NCBI RefSeq assembly: GCF_001039355.2 | Contig: NW_019775414.1 | Location: 677,683-741,682 of the forward strand | Source of the DNA: Lingula anatina | Taxonomy: Eukaryota > Brachiopoda > Lingulata > Lingulida > Lingulidae | Length of the DNA stretch: 64,000 bases | Reading direction: 5' to 3' | The notes under the pieces: generated by a model | The model's input: only the letters and a program-made list of their open reading frames with translations | Databases searched by the model: none | What the model was told of the DNA's origin: nothing | Shown: one piece after another, positions 47,930 to 62,799 of the stretch | How positions within the stretch are numbered: position 1 is the stretch's first letter | How the letters are laid out: the number at the start of each line of letters is the position of its first letter | Program-made: the position numbers and the translations under genes

Positions 47930-50816
47930 CGCAGGAGTCCTGCCAGCTTCTATACACAGTGTGCTCGCTTACGATTAAGGATTGTGTTTGCGTTCAATGC
48001 CAGTCTTTTATAGATGTACTCCTAACCCAGGGTCTGTGATGAATTGCCCTTGAAGCGTTAACTACCCTCTCATCAGTCAATTGGGAGTATAATTCTCTCA
48101 GCTTTATAGATATTTGTAAAGAAACACCCATCTGTAGCCCCATGTTGAACGCCCTCATCATCAAACAGTTTGACTGGCTGTAATCTCAATGTTTCAGGTG
48201 ACAGAACACTCACATGATAACATATAGGGGGAAATGTAAACAGTTATATTGCTATGATTAAAAAAATCACTAGTCTTGGACCAAACATCACGGAGTTGAC
48301 ACTTAAGGTGATGGAGGTGAGGATCAAGTTGATCTTCCAGAATGTTTTTGACCATCTAATTCCTATTATGTTATCCGTGTATACACAATTCATAACTCAG
48401 CATAATGATTTGTAATTTTAAAGGAAAAACATTGCTGTGATTGCATTAGATCGGTTATCATTAACACAGATAAGGCATAGAGACAACGCAATAACTCACA
48501 AAATTAATGGAAAACAAGAAGCCACACCATGACCACAGTAAAACATTAAGAATAATATGATCATTTAGACCCTTGGGCCCATTGTACATAATGTAATGTT
48601 GGTCCAAGCTTGACCTTGAAGTACTGCGTTTTGGATAAGTGGGCCGCACGACCAAAAAGGGTCTTGCAAAGTATATTCCCAAAAACGAGTCAAATTACTT
48701 GAATTCAATTTTAAACACATTCTTGTGTGCATCTTCACACATCCGAACCCTCGCAGACTGACACGCTCACATACATATTTGCACACACGCACACATTCAC
48801 ACATGCGAAACTCTTAGTGATGAATACACTGAGTGACCCCTTTCATGACAGTCATTTCATTCTTTCGATAACAACACGAAATATGAGCATTTCTGCACTA
48901 AATAATGCATTATTTTTAGCGTCACGCTTCAGTAAATGAATCTCTTTCGAGGCGATGATTGCACGAAAAGACAAATTTCGTTTGATTTTTGTCAGTCTAG
49001 ACAAGGATTATCTATGCTATGTGGCTGTCTATTTACTATAAGTACTTTGGTACGTTTCTGTGATCCCATTTCCTGTCTTCTGCTAGCTTTAATGCGTAAC
49101 GGGACAATTAAAGGGTCTCCCTCGAAATCGGACAGTTATTTAAATTGTTCAGCAAATAGTGACGTTCAACTTCGAGTACCGGAAACCTCTTAACTGATAA
49201 TGCCATTTCCATGTCAAAATTGTCTATAACACATTAACGCAATGATAATTCTAAAACAGAAAAAAAGATCTCAAATTACTGGAAGAAAAGGCACTCTCGC
49301 ATGTCGGATTGTGACAGGTCGTGGAGTTTATCTAAATTTATCCCTTATTTCTAAAGAGACAAATGAATTCTTAACTTCTTTACTTTACTTTAAAATAAAA
49401 GTGATTTGCTGATTTTTTAATTACGTTACGTCCGAAATACATGTAAGTCTATTTTGTTTTGAAAATGCAATGCAAATCGAAACGTGCATGTAACTATACA
49501 CGTACATTGTATGACAGCGAATAGTGCCCAAGTAGTAATACAATGACGAACATTTTTTATTTAATAAAATAAATTTAGTGGCCTTCTTATTTACATTAAA
49601 TTAGCGGGGATTCTCTCTTGAGATTACATTGATGTACCGACAATGGGTTACATTATAAATCAAGATCAATTTAAATCATAGTAATTGAATAACAGGTAAA
49701 TAGCGCACGCATATCTGAGTCATTTATCACACTTAACGAACGGCGGGAAAACGATTCTCAACTCTACCGTGGTGCATTTGCATTGTTCTTGACAAAAACA
49801 GATTGGATCCAGGGTTCCAGAAGAGACCATTTCTTCACTTCTTCCGACACGGGTTCCTTCATGTCTCAGACACCGTTCATCTCAGCAACCATCTGGATTC
49901 ACATTTTTGATGCCGCCCTTGCTTTGTACTTGAATGCCCAGAAAACTTTCGAATATATGCCATAATAATGCAACTCTGCTCATAACACATCAAGTCCAGT
50001 ACTGTTTGCTGCTAGATCTTACGAATATGGACCTTGCATGTGCAAGATGGCATAGAAAGAAGGTCATATCTGACCCCAACAATATATACCCATGGCAGTT
50101 TACAAAACCCAACTGCAGTTAAAGGGTATAGAAGGCGATACGTGTAGTTCCCCAGTTGTCCAGATCTCCTAATCGCCAGAATAGGAATTCCATATCAAAC
50201 TCACCAATCGAACCAGTTGATTCCTCTCTGTTATGTCCATCTACCGTCTGTCTGATTGTTTCATGAACAACCCTTTGTCTGCCTGTCTCATAGTATCATC
50301 AAGAACCTCCCCCTACTCCCACACAGTCCTTCCTTAAAACAAGGCTCGGTTTGCCAAACGCTATTGCATCGAATCTCTTTTATAAGCGATGAATGCAACA
50401 ATCAAGTTATATTATCATGGCATCAGTCATCACTAATTTATAGAAATATCCTGTATCCCCTCTCTGAGGATCCAGACATAGGAAACAGAAAGTAAGTCAT
50501 CGACATGTTTGCTAACACAAGCCCCCCCCCCTCCTTTTTTATCCGGACCCCCTTGATCTATGCCTCTAAGTTTACTCCCTTTATAAAGTTTGTCGTAAAA
50601 GGAATGCTTGGCCGCCAAACATGCTTCATATGGCGTATCTATGCAAGATGCATCATTGCACTCTGGCACACACACGCGGACGCACTCACGCGCGCACACA
50701 CGAACAATATCTTTTGCTTATCTATACCTATCCAATTTCAAGAGCCAGTTGTAGGAACGCTTGATCACGTTATGATTTGTTAATGAAATTTGGGTCGTGT
50801 TGCGCGTGCGTTGATT

Positions 50817-50933
50817 TTCCATTGGGTGAAGGAGAAATGCGTTTGAACTTCAACTTTAAATAGTGTACCAGCAGATGTATCATTGAAAAGCAGTGTGTCA
50901 GTCTTCTTCAGCCGTCACTGGAATATAATAACT
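50817..50933 (+). promoter_or_regulatory. Weak candidate core promoter and non-coding first exon
   Basis: An inverted CCAAT box (ATTGG) near 50821, TTTAAATA near 50855, an initiator-like TCAGTCT near 50899 and a consensus donor GTAAGTAA at 50934 occur in the expected order and spacing. No coding sequence follows that I can connect, so this is pattern-based only. Confidence 0.25.
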
Positions 50934-53900
50934 GTAAGTAAATGTGATGCAAATTGGAATAAATAGACGCAATCAGAGGCTCATAAGGTATCAGTATCTT
51001 TGGGTATTTTATATGTGGCTATTTGTCATTATCTAATGTTTAAGGTCTAATGGTAATACTTTGATTAAAAATCAATAAGCAGGGTTTTTAGATCGAGAAA
51101 CTCTTCCAAATAAATTTCTTCTCAGTAGACAATCATGAATCTAGACTTGGCTACATGTGTCTAGGAAGCAATTGTGTGTTTTGACAAGATTCCACCTGGA
51201 GAGGGGGGAGGGCGCAGCCACTTCTCATGAACGTTTAATTTGGCCTGTCTCTTTCCCTGCTAAGTTATAGCCAAAATCGAAGGCAACATTGCAATTAAAT
51301 TATGACCCGCAGCATAAATTCGACTTTTTATAGTAGGAAACAGCATTTTCATATATAAATATATTAGAAAACATGTTTTGTCACGGATAAAAGACAAATG
51401 CAAGACAAAATGTGGCAGGGCACAATCAAAATTTTTCACTTTTTGTGCTTTTAAAACCGACCTTTTAAACTTGAACCATAGCAATCAATTGGGTTTCTTT
51501 GTTACTGTCACCATAATGGTTACAAATTGTATTGCTACATTGCGTGCATTTACGATTTAAGATCACCATTTATTTTATGGAGGGTGGGACATACTGGCAC
51601 GGACTGCGACCACACGCTTTCCTTTAGAGTAGTCGCATTTGTTTCCATTCCATGTGATATGAACGGTAGACCTATTAGCGATTGCCATAGCATATTAAAA
51701 CGATTGCGGAGCAGGCCGTGTTTTAGCTGGTACTTAATGAGCATCGTTGCGACAGGTTTACTTATTAATGGGTATTTAATCAATCTGCAGTTACAGGTAT
51801 GGCTCGGTCGTGCAAGTAGCCCCCTAATTACAATAACGCAACACACTTGGGGATATCCTAAGTCTAATAAAACCTACCCGGTCAATAGAAAAATTTTATC
51901 GCCGCACTGAATGACGAGGCCATTTCTAATCATATTTCAAAAACGTTATTTTTTTCTCCGAAAGTGGGGTTGATTAATAAGTGTTTCAGCTTTTGATTGC
52001 TGTATCCTTAAACGAAGATTAAGTGGGACCTAACTGAAAAAATGTAGGCCCAAATAATATAAGTGACTATCATTGTGACCATCATAGGCTCGGGTAATAT
52101 ATTGTGATTTTATCTATTTTCTGTGTCTTGTGGCATTGAACTGGAAATGATGAAAATTATTCATGACATTCTAGGAGGCAGATGGCAAAGAAATAATTTA
52201 TATGTTTATATTATACAGCAGTTTAGATGTAGGATCCAAGTTTCAACCCCTTTATTTAATTTGAAAATCGTGTTCAGCATAACCTCCTTGGCATAGTTTT
52301 GTCCAACTGATAGCAGATGACCAAATTGCGTCGGAGGGCGCGTTTCCAGTCCAATCTACAGGTAACTTACTTTCAGCACGTCTCATTTCACCAGAGCTGT
52401 CTCGTAGCGGTCGTGCAAATTTAAGTTGGCAAATCTCAACTGGAAACTTACTTCTCATGCCTGGTTCGTGTTATAATTAGGTTAGGATTGGTGAGGTTGC
52501 GTCAAGTTTTCGCATAACCCCCTATTAAACCCCAACCCCGTTCGACAAGCTGTAGACTCTAAGTGGGTGGGAGGGGTTAGATCAGGCTTTTGGCTGATGT
52601 TCCTAATGTCCCCTGTAACAAATAGTGGGCGTTTGTTCTAAAACATCATGTGTCCGTTCGACTGGGTTTGGATCCGCCCTAATGTCCCTGTCCAATAGCA
52701 CATGGGTCTGCATATGTTTCAGGCATATGCGGCTACAGGCATTTGCGGCTGCCCGTGCCATATAAATACATGCAGTATCCAGGTTTGACAGGGCACACTC
52801 AAAGTGGGTTGACTTCTTACTGAACATATTCTTAACCAAACCAAGGGATGGCGTCAAGTTGGCATTATTGAGTTTCATTTTTACAGCATGATAACCTCAC
52901 GTTATTTATTTATTTATTTATTTTAATAGAATGAAGAGTATGTTATGTATGAACAACCAGTGTTGAATTAACAAAATAACAAAAAAAAAATAGCTTATGA
53001 AACAGGTCCCGCATCCGTTTACAATACCTGCAATTGGTCCCATATCGTCCTCCCATTTTTAAGTAGGCTGTTTTCCCCGTACTGCAATTCCTTTACAGCC
53101 CCAGCAGGAACCCTTTACCTGTATGGGGCCACAGGACCTGGACTGGAATAACTTTACAACTTGCCATCGGCTTCGGACTGGAATCTTTTAACTGCATACC
53201 ACAGGATCCATAGAACTACTTTTTTTTACAACGCGTGGTAAACGTAGTTACATGTGCCGGTATAACGAAAGTAAAGATCTGTGTTACAGAAAGTCTGTCT
53301 CCATTTTAGTTATAATGGTTAGGGTTAACCTGACCTAAGTGGGTCAAAATCTAGGGCTAGACTACATGTACCTGTAAAAATGAATAACAAGCGGAGCCTC
53401 TATCATGGAGCACTCTTTGTCACGTTACATCGGACCCAAATAATGTTACCACATGTGCTATAGGCACTAGACTATTATCTCTTTACAAAGTTTGCTATAA
53501 ACTCTGGAAAAGTATCTCTATACAACATGTGCCATAGGCCCTGGAATAGCTTTACAGCGACAATGCAGGCTAAAATGCCGATGTTAAGGTACTTGGGGGT
53601 CCGCACGTATCAAAGTGCCCGTCCTCTATTGGATTTATACAGGTAAAGGTTAACATGACGTAAGTTAGTCACAGTCTAGAACGGGGCCTACAGGTGCCTG
53701 TGCAAATTAATGGGAACCGGACCCTATATCACAAGAAAAAATCAATATACCCGTCTTCGCAAATAGAGGCCTTTTCAAGATACGTGTATATGCATATATA
53801 GCCATACACTCACTGGAGATTTCTGAAATGTCAGAGTGGAGTAAACATGGAAAAGACATTGACCTGTGTAGCCCATTGGCCTATCCCTAGCTGCAAGTCG

Positions 53901-54637
53901 TCTGCAGTTTTAACCCAACATCCCGCAGATTCTTTTCATTGCTGTTGAAGTCAAGAAGTCTGGTCGGGACAACTATTAATGCTAAGTGGGCTGCGCGTAC
54001 AAAAAAGGCCATTTTAGAGGATATTGAAAATGTCCCAACTATTGACTTTCTACATTAGACAGGCGACATGCCAAACTTTTTCAGTGTGAAAATACTGCTT
54101 CAACTGAAGAAAATTTCAGAAAAAAATGCGAACATCGTGGCGTCGACCCCACGAACAACTAGGCGTAGAATTTTACAAAAAGAAAAAAAAAAGCTTTGCA
54201 ATCTTCAAAGTCAGGGGTAAACCATAGCTTGTTCAATATATGATAAACGATAAGACGATTTTAACTATTCAGTCAACAAATAGCTAAATAGTAGTAGGCG
54301 AACTTATGTATTGTGAAAGTGTCATTGTAGACTTTACATGAATAATCCACTTACTGTTGTTGGCCCGATTCTCGTGTTGTTTTTCAACATTTGAAAACAC
54401 AGCTATGTAACTTTCCTGGTGTATTTACCTGTCAAAAAAGGAGAAAAAAAGAATAAGATAGTAAAACAGTCTAGACTACCTGATTGGCGAAAGATGAGAC
54501 CAATGATGCAAGTGTATCATGGAATGGTTTGCAGGTTAACATGTTACGGCACATGTGATTGGTTAGCGCCCCTTCCTCCCTCTCCTCATGATCCGCTTAG
54601 TCGAATTTCCAGTCACGCCAATGGTTTCAGCTTTAAA

Positions 54638-54995
54638 AACAATATACATTTTACAACAAAGCCCAGTGGCATTTTTTTCTGGAAAAAGTCGGTTTGATTA
54701 CGAGTTGGAAAGTGTAAATGTACTTTTAGTGTTTGACAACAGATTTCTTTGTATCTTTTAATTTAACGTAAAAAGTTATGTATGCATGTTTATCTTGTAT
54801 GACAATCTGCTGCTTTGCGCAAAATATAAATTTTATAACAAAGCCAAGTGGTATTTTTTTTTAAATCAGAGTCGGTTAGATAGTGAGTTGAGAAGTATGA
54901 ATGCACTATTAGTGTATGACAACAGATTTCTTTTTATCTTTTAATAAGACATAAAACAACTTTATGCATGTATGCCAATCATGTAGGACAATTCA
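54638..54995 (+). repeat. Two-copy diverged tandem repeat, unit ~182 bp
   Basis: Landmarks recur 182 bases apart: CAAAGCC(C/A)AGTGG at 54656 and 54838, AGTCGGTT, GAGTTG, GACAACAGATTTCTTT(G/T)T and ATCTTTTAAT. Homology is roughly 80 per cent by eye. Non-coding. Confidence 0.75.
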
Positions 54996-55328
54996 CTGCA
55001 AGCTCCCTTATGTACTAATAACAGTGGATTTTGTTTGACATTTTGCTTTGTGTAAAAGATAGACAAATGCTACCTAAAAACGTGCGTGTCGCGCATGCAC
55101 ATCGACTGCATTCGTCACTGGCCGGTGTCTCCGTGGAGAAAACGTCACCAAAGGTTTCATTCCCATAGACACCATCGGTAGAGCCTATACGTAAATGGAT
55201 CCAGCTCTGCAGCGTCTCTCGCTGGATGCAATTAGCTTGACTGAATATAATAGCTTGGACACGCCTCCCCTTGTTTCCAACGCTCTCGTATAAACACCAG
55301 CTTTTCTGTGACCCCATTTCCAGAGATT

Positions 55329-55610
55329 AGATCGATCTACTTTAGATCGACCTAACTCCCTGGGGGTTCACGCTAAATAGCAGTCAGCCGAGCGGACACG
55401 AAAGTTAATTACCCCCTTACAGCTTGTAGTAGGCGGGACGGACATTTAAGCCGGATTATCTGACAGTAATCTAGTGAGACTCCCCGCGGGGATAGATCGA
55501 TCAAAAAGCTCTGGGAATACAGCCTGTATTCTAATCTACGCCAAGAGGAGGCGTGTTAACTAATCTGTTAAGCTGATCGATCGAGTGGGATCGATCTACG
55601 TAGATCGATG
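55329..55610. repeat. Inverted structure with GATCGATC-rich ends
   Basis: AGATCGATCTAC..TAGATCGACC at the left and GGGATCGATCTACGTAGATCGAT at the right are mutually inverted, and further GATCGATC copies lie between (55495, 55574). It could be a degraded fold-back element. No target duplication seen. Confidence 0.4.
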
Positions 55611-58600
55611 GTGTCAGTGGGAATGAGCCCTACCAGTCTGTAAATCATCTGACACCTGGGTTAGTAGGATTATTACCGTGTTCTATTCCCATTCAAACGA
55701 ATCTGTGAAATCAGCTTTTTGTGTGTCAATTTCTAGAATGAGCACTGTTGAATAGGTAATGCGATTTGTAGACTTTCGAATGGATATCCCGCTTTTGGTC
55801 GATGTTCATTATCCTAAACGGAGACAAAGTGCCTCATCATGATCAACAAGGTGTTTTTCTGGGATTGTGTATATGTAATTTTATCGCAAAACGTTAAGAC
55901 GTTTCAGATAAGGTAGCCAATTTCCTTGGATTGAAATCACAACACTTCTACCCCGAAAACATGTCGACTTCATGACTCCTTTGATTCAAAACCATGTGTG
56001 GAAACGTGTTTTTCTACATTGATTTTTCATTCCGTTCTGCCCTACAGCTGTTATTTGACATTTCTACCCCCCCCCCTCAATGGGTGATCTTGTTTTTCGA
56101 TGTTTTAAAGTTACTAAGTTATATACAGTTTGTAATAACAAATCAAAATTGATTGTACCAAAAAATCGATTGCTTTACCTCTGGCTGAGTGCAATTGAAT
56201 AGTTAAGGTACAGTTTGCTTGTAATCCTACTAAATAGTGTTGAAGCGATGGTCGGATTCGGTCCCATCCATCCTCCACTCCGCCACCACTACTACTACCC
56301 CCCCCCCACCCCGTTTTAGGGAAACAAGCGCTTGCTAAAACGACCTCCCCTTCACTATACTTGAAAATCTAAGGTGGAGGTAAGCTATAGTACCATCTTT
56401 CAATGATATAATCAAAATGAAAATACACTTAACCGACGGAGGTGAATTTATTTCGCAATGTCGCACGTGCTGGTTAACATCAAGGTAAAAATGCATTGAA
56501 TGTGAACAACGTCGATAGATTTTTTAAAAACCTGACAAAAACGCCATTTAGGTTATTATATCTAGGCCTAGTACGAAATGGTCTGTTAATCCACCTGAAT
56601 ATTAGGAGTTTACGTTATGTACATGTAGATGTTTTAAGGTGTACGGAATTCTATAATTTGACATGAAACCATTATCTATTAATATCAAAATTGCTCTCCA
56701 AATAACATTATTTCTAATTTCACAATGCTATACAGGTATTTTTAAAGGTTGCACACCTATTATACAAGAGTCCTTAAATAAAAGACAATGTGTTGGCATT
56801 TAATCAATATACTTAAATCATTTGAATTGCCCAGTAAATACATCAGGACCAGTTTCGAACAGCTGTGGTTTTGCACAGTGCTTATTAAACCTACTGCGAA
56901 ATAGTAAGGAGCACACTAGACACTGATCTATGGTATAGCATATACGGGTTTGATGGAGCAATGTTAGTAAATTGTCGTCTTAATCAGCATTGAACGCGTA
57001 CGAGCCCATGTGTAACTGTCGATCGTAAGCGCACGTTCACGGACATGCACGTTGGCGCACCTTTGCCAAGATGTTCAGGCACGCCAAAGTGGGCGTTGAA
57101 GTTGTAACAGAGAATGATTAAATTAATTTTTGGATGGGAAGCGTGCATTAAATGGCGTGCTGGGTTAGGCAGTTCTCCCGTCATAGATATTGCCATCTCT
57201 TTCACGTCCTAGTCATACTCAAATTAACCATGTTGATTGGATTAGATTGCTTAAGATTAAATAATCGATGGCCATTGGTACGTAATAAAATCTCGCAATT
57301 TGCTGATCAGTCAATAGTCGCAGCTTTACACTTTGGCAAATGCTAGGAAAAAACTGAGTATGCGAATAGCGAAAGCTTTGTTTTATAAGTGCAGTGTATG
57401 AAAAGGAAAGTCGAATAGTCGCAAATCATCTTCGAGTAGCTAGCGTAGTTGGTAAGATTATCTATATTTGAGGACAGTGACTTCAGTGGGTGCTGGGTAA
57501 AAGTTAAGTGGAGAAATTTCAAAGCCATGATTTACAAGTGCGTCTTTTAAGGAGAGTCGAAAAAGCATATGTCGTTGTGCTTGCCAGTGTTATTATGATC
57601 ATAAACAATTTTTTTTCTTACTGAAGAATTTGTGGAGGAAGCACAGATGTTTAAGTGTATCTTCCACATATAATTTGCAAACCAGCATCTTTTCTAATAA
57701 ACTCTCTCATTTATCTCAACTGTGACATTTTTGTGTTCAAAGAAATTCAGCCATTTTGACCATTTTAACTGTGAACAAGAATTTGAATAAATTGAGAAGA
57801 GGGTCGGTGTGAACTCTAGTAAGCGCAAAGCAAATATTTTGTAAGCTGGGAATGTTAAGAATACTTTGTCTAGAACATTACCTGACTTACTTTAACCTGA
57901 TTATCTTTACGGTAAAAGGGTCTTGATTGCATAATTGTATCTCCTCTCATCCACTGGGTAACTCTTGAAAAATTAATTAATCTATCTATCAATCAATTGA
58001 AAGTAAGCGAGGACAAATCCACCTATGTATGCCGTCATAAAAAAGCAGCATTGAAATACATCACAAGAAAATGAAATTATTGTTCATCCTCAAAATGCAA
58101 TTTCTATAAAGATAATATCATTGTTTTGTGCAACATTATTCATAATAATGTTTCACAAATGTTTCCAAAAATATTCGGTTTCTAATTTCGTTATCGCTAC
58201 AAATCAAAGATATCTAATAGCGTCGTCGTTTCTGCCTGCATATTGATCACACGACAATCACTGTCTTTTTGCTTCCAATGCCAATTTTACAAATGACAGC
58301 TCTAGAAATATTGTCATTAGTATTTGATTAGGAACCAATTTCAAAACGTATAATCTAATTGTAAACAACCGCAAACATCTATAAAGCTGTTTAGTATCTA
58401 CAGTTTTGATGCTGTTCGTAAGCTTTTAGTTAGATTGGGCTTTTAAGAGTAATTGTGAGTACTTTAAGGATATTGTCACCATTCGCCCATAACTCCTTAT
58501 TTACTAGTTTACATACGTACTTTTGGGTAATAAATAAATCTTCAGTGTTCAGTTACTAAATTAATTAACATTTACACATATGTCATCTTACGGGTGACGT

Positions 58601-60146
58601 CATAATTGCTATTTTGGGGTAAAAAAATTGGTTTCTCAAATTTCTCTTTTACCTGAGCACCCAAGATCACCGTTTTAACGCCGATTTAATGACACCATTT
58701 AGTATTCCAAAACCCTACCAGTGATTTTTCTTAAAATTTTTAGTTCAGATTTTACTGTTGATAAAGCAAAATAATAGCTTTGTTTAATGAAAATCTGTAA
58801 TAAAGGGCTCATAACTCCATGACAATAACATTAAACCAAAATGACGGTACGGAGTTGTAGCCTATACTCTCCTGGTCAACTCTGCCAATTTTCGTGATGA
58901 AATCTTGTTCAAGGATGAAGTTACGTCCCATACCGATTGCTTTCTCACCTTAAGATAGAAAGGTGTGAAATGGACGATTAAAGCTTTGAGTTGCCTATGC
59001 TTATACATTGCAACGCAAAAAATTTAAACGCCGATATTTTATATTTTCGAGGGTTTTTTCATTGTTTAAAATCAGCGCAAAGATAGTTGCATCATTGAAT
59101 CACCCCATCCTCGATACACTCTTGTTTCCTTATGCAAAAACGTTAACATGCGTACATTAACTAGTGATTTCGGCAGGATAGAGTGAAAGTGCATGCTAAA
59201 TATTACGGTCATTTTCACTGACATTTTAACTGCAATTGGAAAAGACTCATTTTCGGTATACGGATGATAATAATGGGTTACAAAAACCTTATGTGAATTT
59301 GAGAGACAGGGTGGTTCAGTGTGCAACATTTCACATTTCATTTCACGTAAGAAACTTTATATTGAAAATCGCCAATGCACCTGGTAAACGTTTCACATTT
59401 AGGAAGCAAAAAAAGAAGAAAAAAAAGGCCGGACATATAGCTATTGCTTTATCTCATCAAAACACTTCATCTACGGTTATTTAGACAAACTAAAAAGAAA
59501 AAAAAACAAGCAGTAGGAAGCTGGTCTTTGCAACATGTCCACGTTATAATAGTTTCCATGAAGACATAAATGTTAGTAAATAATTTAAGACTCGGCACTT
59601 AGCAGAATTCTTCAACATAGACTAGAGGTATATAGATGGATATTGGATGTAATTTAAATAATCTTATGGACAACAAGAAAGCCGAGTCTAGTTTAGAGAT
59701 ACACTAAGTGCTTTTTTAACCAAAACTGTGTTTTTTTTTCACAAAGAAATATCATGACAGTTTTGTAGTATAGCAGCCTTTAATCATATAAAAAATATGC
59801 ACGCATTTTTTTTTACTTCCGGTAGATTCCAATAGCTTCTCCATCTGGCGATTCCCATAACTTGCCGTCTTCAAATCTTCAATGCACAAACGTCATACAA
59901 AACTTCATTAAATATCTACTATGGTAACCAGTAGAGGCTCAATATTTCAGAACCCCTATCACAGTAACAAGAGGCATAAAATACTTTTCTTTTCATACGA
60001 AATGAATATTCATTAAAAACATATGGCAAAAAGTACCTCTCGTGTGTTATACCGCATCTTCTTTACCAAACCGTCCTCAGGATATATCATGAATAATCCA
60101 TTCCGAACAGATAAGAAGTGTAACTTATTGATAGGAGCTGTGTTAA

Positions 60147-60149
<3 letters not shown>

Positions 60150-60217
<68 letters not shown>
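60150..60217. repeat. (TA)n microsatellite
   Basis: Pure TA over about 68 bases. Confidence 0.95.
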
Positions 60218-60219
<2 letters not shown>

Positions 60220-62781
60220 CCGGTTTCATTCTTTCTTCAGGGGGTTTTGTTATATATAGTTTTTGATTGGGTAAACTGCTCAGTTGTAAGAAGATATTTA
60301 CAATATTCATTTTGAATGAGAGCAATTGGATCCTAAAGTCATTGTCAATCAAAACAATCTACTTAGTAATATATACATTTGATTTTCATTTTGTTGCATC
60401 TAAATTGAAATGGCTAAGTGGAAAATATCCGTCTTTTTCAGAAGAATGATTAAACTAATGTGTATGATGTGAGCAGTGATGTTGCTTTCAAATGTCAACA
60501 ATTGCAAATTCAATTTTATTCCTTCCACGATTTGTTTATGAACTGAGTTAGTTGTCCTTCAAGAACACTGAGACAAACAAACGTGCTTTGCTTTTATACA
60601 ATTTCTTAACAAAAATAGGGCAAGGTCGAGTTTCAGCTCAAATGGTATGAGACATGTCCATATAACTACCACCTTAATCTACACATGCCAGAGCACATGT
60701 CAATTATGACATTCATTTCAGCATGCCTGGTGTCAAAGACAGATATATATAGATAGACTATTGAATTATGCCATGGCAACAGGCAGAAGTGGCAATAGAT
60801 GCCGTGATCATGTTAACTGATTACTCCTTCAATACAGACAATCTGAATTTCAATTAACTATGTAGCAGAAAATCATATTAACCCCTCAAAGTAGCATTAG
60901 CATAAACCCAACTCAGAATTCCATTCCAAATCCAGATGCAAAGTATTCGGATTTTACGTATATTTGCTTATATGTATCCCCTCCACTGCCCTCCCCCTCC
61001 CCCCCCCCCCAACCTCCCACAAAACCTTGTCCGCTTTATTGACCTTGGAAGCCAAAGTTTGGGCCGATAATGTCCGCAATATGGTCAAGATAAAAAATCG
61101 TTATTTGAGACTTGTCGTGCAGCAGTAATTCCTGGCCCAGTTCCCAGGGGGCAGTTGGTAATATCTGATAGCGGGGGCCACTACTTGTTGCCTCAGTTCA
61201 CGCTTGGGTCGTCTGCTGTCCGTGTTTCTCTGTAGAAATCACAGAAATGTCGTCTGCAATTGTAAGCGTGCAATCGCTCCTGACAGTCAGTAATGAAGTA
61301 GCTTTCATCAGTGCACAGTTAGATTGTTGACTGACATGCTATTAATTACGTTTTAAAAAAGAAGAAAGGGCGAAAGTGTTTTCTCATTTAGGGTTGTTTA
61401 AGAGAAATCATCCTGTCAAATACATAAAAGTGATTTCCATTTCAACTAAAATTTAACGTGAAAGCGTCCAAGCTTAATAACTGATAAATCTGAGAGTCAA
61501 ATGAATTGGGTAGAACAAATGCCTGTTTGTCAGATATAACAATATTAGCAGCATAAATACGCATGAGCATCACAAAAGTATTAAAGGAGGCAGCTGACTC
61601 CGGACTGACCTCACAAAGATAAAAGTAATTGATGCTCTTTCTTATGCCTTTAGCAGACCCCGTGATTGCCGTTCAGCGTGAAACATGGCTGACGAGAACC
61701 GTCTCTGTTGGGGATTTATCATTTATTGCCATTCATTTTTATCTCCCAATTATAGACCTATTACATCTTATAACCAGGCCAGTTGTACTTGCCTCTTCAC
61801 TTGGTGGGATTGTCTGTGTTTCTCCCCAATGATTTACACAGTGAAGAGAAATAACCGGCCAGACGTTATTAGTGCTTGCGCGGAAACGGGCGAGTTTTCT
61901 TCAGCAAAGGTAAAGCATTATTGGCGTTAAGTATACAGAGATGTAATTTAACTTTCTTACTTTCCGGATAAGCAAAATAGGTTTTTGATTTCGACAAACA
62001 GATCCTATGAAGAATCATCAGGTTTTCAGCATGATATTTTTGTCAGCTGAGAGACAAACTTAAGAAAAGGTTTGATTTTGAGGTTTGTATCAGTTTGGAG
62101 ATGGCGGTAAGTTAATTACAAACGTGTTTCATCAACAGGCTTTCAAGACGCACCCATTTAGTGCAGAAACGGTTGTTCTCAGTAACTCTTGTGTTTGCAA
62201 CTGTAATATATTCGTTTATTTTTGGCTATCTGTTGCAAAAAAAATAATAACCCCTCTTTCTTAAATGCTGTATCCTACTATCCAATTGTTTTCTTAGAGG
62301 ACACTGGATTGATTACCCAGTCATTATTTAGATGGAATGGTGGGCGGCAAGAATAAGGCCTCAGAAGTAGATTAAGAGAGCCTTGGACATAAATGTCGCA
62401 TGTGAGAATATCCAATACGTCATCCACCCCCTTTCCCCAACACCACCACTACCAATCGACCAAATTTACCACCACTTTGGCCCTTCCCCATAGTGGGCAC
62501 ACATTGGCCAAATGTTATGCCCCATGTAGGAGAGAAATATTTCAAAACAAAACTGAAAAGTTTTACAGCGACTAAAGAGCACCACCCACCCTATGGCGCG
62601 CACGGAAAACATCATAAAAGCGTGTCTTGAGGTTTGTTATTGATATCTAGTCAGACTGATCCGGCGAAAGCGTGAGTCTACTTAAGACTTGGTTAGATTG
62701 AGCTATAGAGATGATGACAGCATATTGAGTCTTAGAGATTCCTGCGGAATATGTAAACAAAATTAATCAACTCAGGTGAAA

Positions 62782-62799
62782 ATGGCCTCAACTGGAAAG
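62782..62799 (+). CDS. Possible first coding exon (MASTGK) of a gene running off the right edge
   Basis: AAAATGGCCTCAACTGGAAAG is followed at once by the donor GTAAGTG. The ATG has an A at -3 and a G at +4, a good start context. Nothing downstream in the window could be joined to it, so a chance ATG beside a chance donor is quite possible. A similar pattern, ATGGCG plus GTAAGT, occurs at 62101. Confidence 0.2.

Larger units (their letters stand above)
45675..50700. other. Upstream flank of the NWD gene, gene-poor
   Basis: I see no core promoter for the NWD gene. The frame at 45928-46212 (plus) is open for 94 codons but shows no recognisable domain and no splice support. The stretch contains a MITE (46264-46497), GT-rich sequence to 46620, C- and G-runs, and a CA/GA tract at 47898-47929. 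Confidence 0.55.

Noticed and set aside
52252-52878. Two adjacent minus-strand frames (68 and 91 codons) with non-random-looking composition
   Set aside because: No motif I can name, no splice pairs joining them, and no repeat structure around them; left unannotated.
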